From Pseudomonas sp. 21 (GTDB lineage: Bacteria; Pseudomonadota; Gammaproteobacteria; Pseudomonadales; Pseudomonadaceae): a DNA stretch of 64,000 nucleotides. Below the pieces are notes generated by a model. The model was not told the DNA's origin, did no database searches, and worked only from the letters and a program-made list of their open reading frames with translations. The position numbers and the translations under genes were made by a program. The stretch is taken from NCBI RefSeq assembly GCF_000955805.1, contig NZ_JYOA01000001.1, positions 313,766-377,765 on the forward strand, in the 5' to 3' direction. Positions 63,975 to 64,000 of this stretch are shown one piece after another (the stretch's first letter is position 1; each line of letters opens with the position of its first letter).

Positions 63975-64000
63975 CCTGTAGGAGCGCCCCATGGGCGCGA
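63975..64000. repeat. Start of a REP element of a third class (cut by the window end)
   Basis: CTGTAGGAGCGCCCCATGGG followed by CGCGA shares TGTAGGAGCG with the other REP classes but has a different palindrome (GCGCCC-ATGGGCGC). Confidence 0.7.

Overview
The window is GC-rich, has short intergenic gaps, and contains many copies of the palindromic REP elements typical of Pseudomonas (cores GCGGACGGAGTCCGCTCC and TCGCGAGCAAGCTCGCTCC). Together with the gene set this points to a chromosomal segment of Pseudomonas, probably from the nitroreducens/citronellolis/aeruginosa side of the genus. The species call is an inference. I saw no tRNA, rRNA, IS element, phage gene or CRISPR array.

Layout. 1-2.6 kb: the end of an AspT-type antiporter and an MscS-family channel. 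2.8-6.7 kb: a metal-stress unit, with an ECF sigma factor and its membrane anti-sigma (SigF/NrsF type) facing a bufferin operon (bufA precursor peptide, bufB DUF692/MNIO enzyme, bufC partner, doxX). The motif GTAACC-N16-CGAA occurs in both directions between them. 6.7-9.8 kb: arsRBCH with a clear promoter/operator and the truncated remains of an arsN-like acetyltransferase. 9.8-13 kb: an orphan solute-binding protein, an EamA exporter and an MHS-type symporter. 13.3-21.7 kb: two mirror-image modules, each with a YtcJ-type amidohydrolase, its own LysR regulator and a transporter. 21.9-26.4 kb: aldehyde dehydrogenase, a SnoaL-AraC fusion regulator, an amine-oxidase-like flavoprotein and a cupin. 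26.7 kb: a lytic transglycosylase. 27.7-35.2 kb: an HDAC-family amidohydrolase, a creatinase/ectoine-hydrolase-like M24 protein, a complete polyamine-type ABC importer and a LysR regulator.

35.3-44.3 kb: a DUF1302/DUF1329/YCF48/RND-MMPL operon with an alpha/beta hydrolase and a divergent AraC regulator. 44.6-50.9 kb: a tightly coupled seven-gene operon (quinone oxidoreductase, TauD-type dioxygenase, BKACE, MFS, DsbA/FrnE-like, Rieske, YeiH exporter) whose substrate I cannot name. 51.1-53.9 kb: DUF3313 lipoprotein, an HlyD/DUF3302 pair and small envelope proteins. 54.2-61.2 kb: a YbhGFSR-type ABC exporter with an outer-membrane factor. 61.2-64 kb: a DUF4157 protein, a textbook-looking transcription attenuator with a 20-codon leader peptide, a SnoaL-like protein, a P-loop kinase-like protein and a methyltransferase.

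The parts most worth following are the bufferin operon with its paired SigF-type promoters, the attenuator at 61.9-62.0 kb in front of genes with no evident amino-acid role, the unassigned seven-gene catabolic operon, the M24/HDAC/ABC locus in which the M24 protein has lost metal ligands, and the mirror-image amidohydrolase modules.
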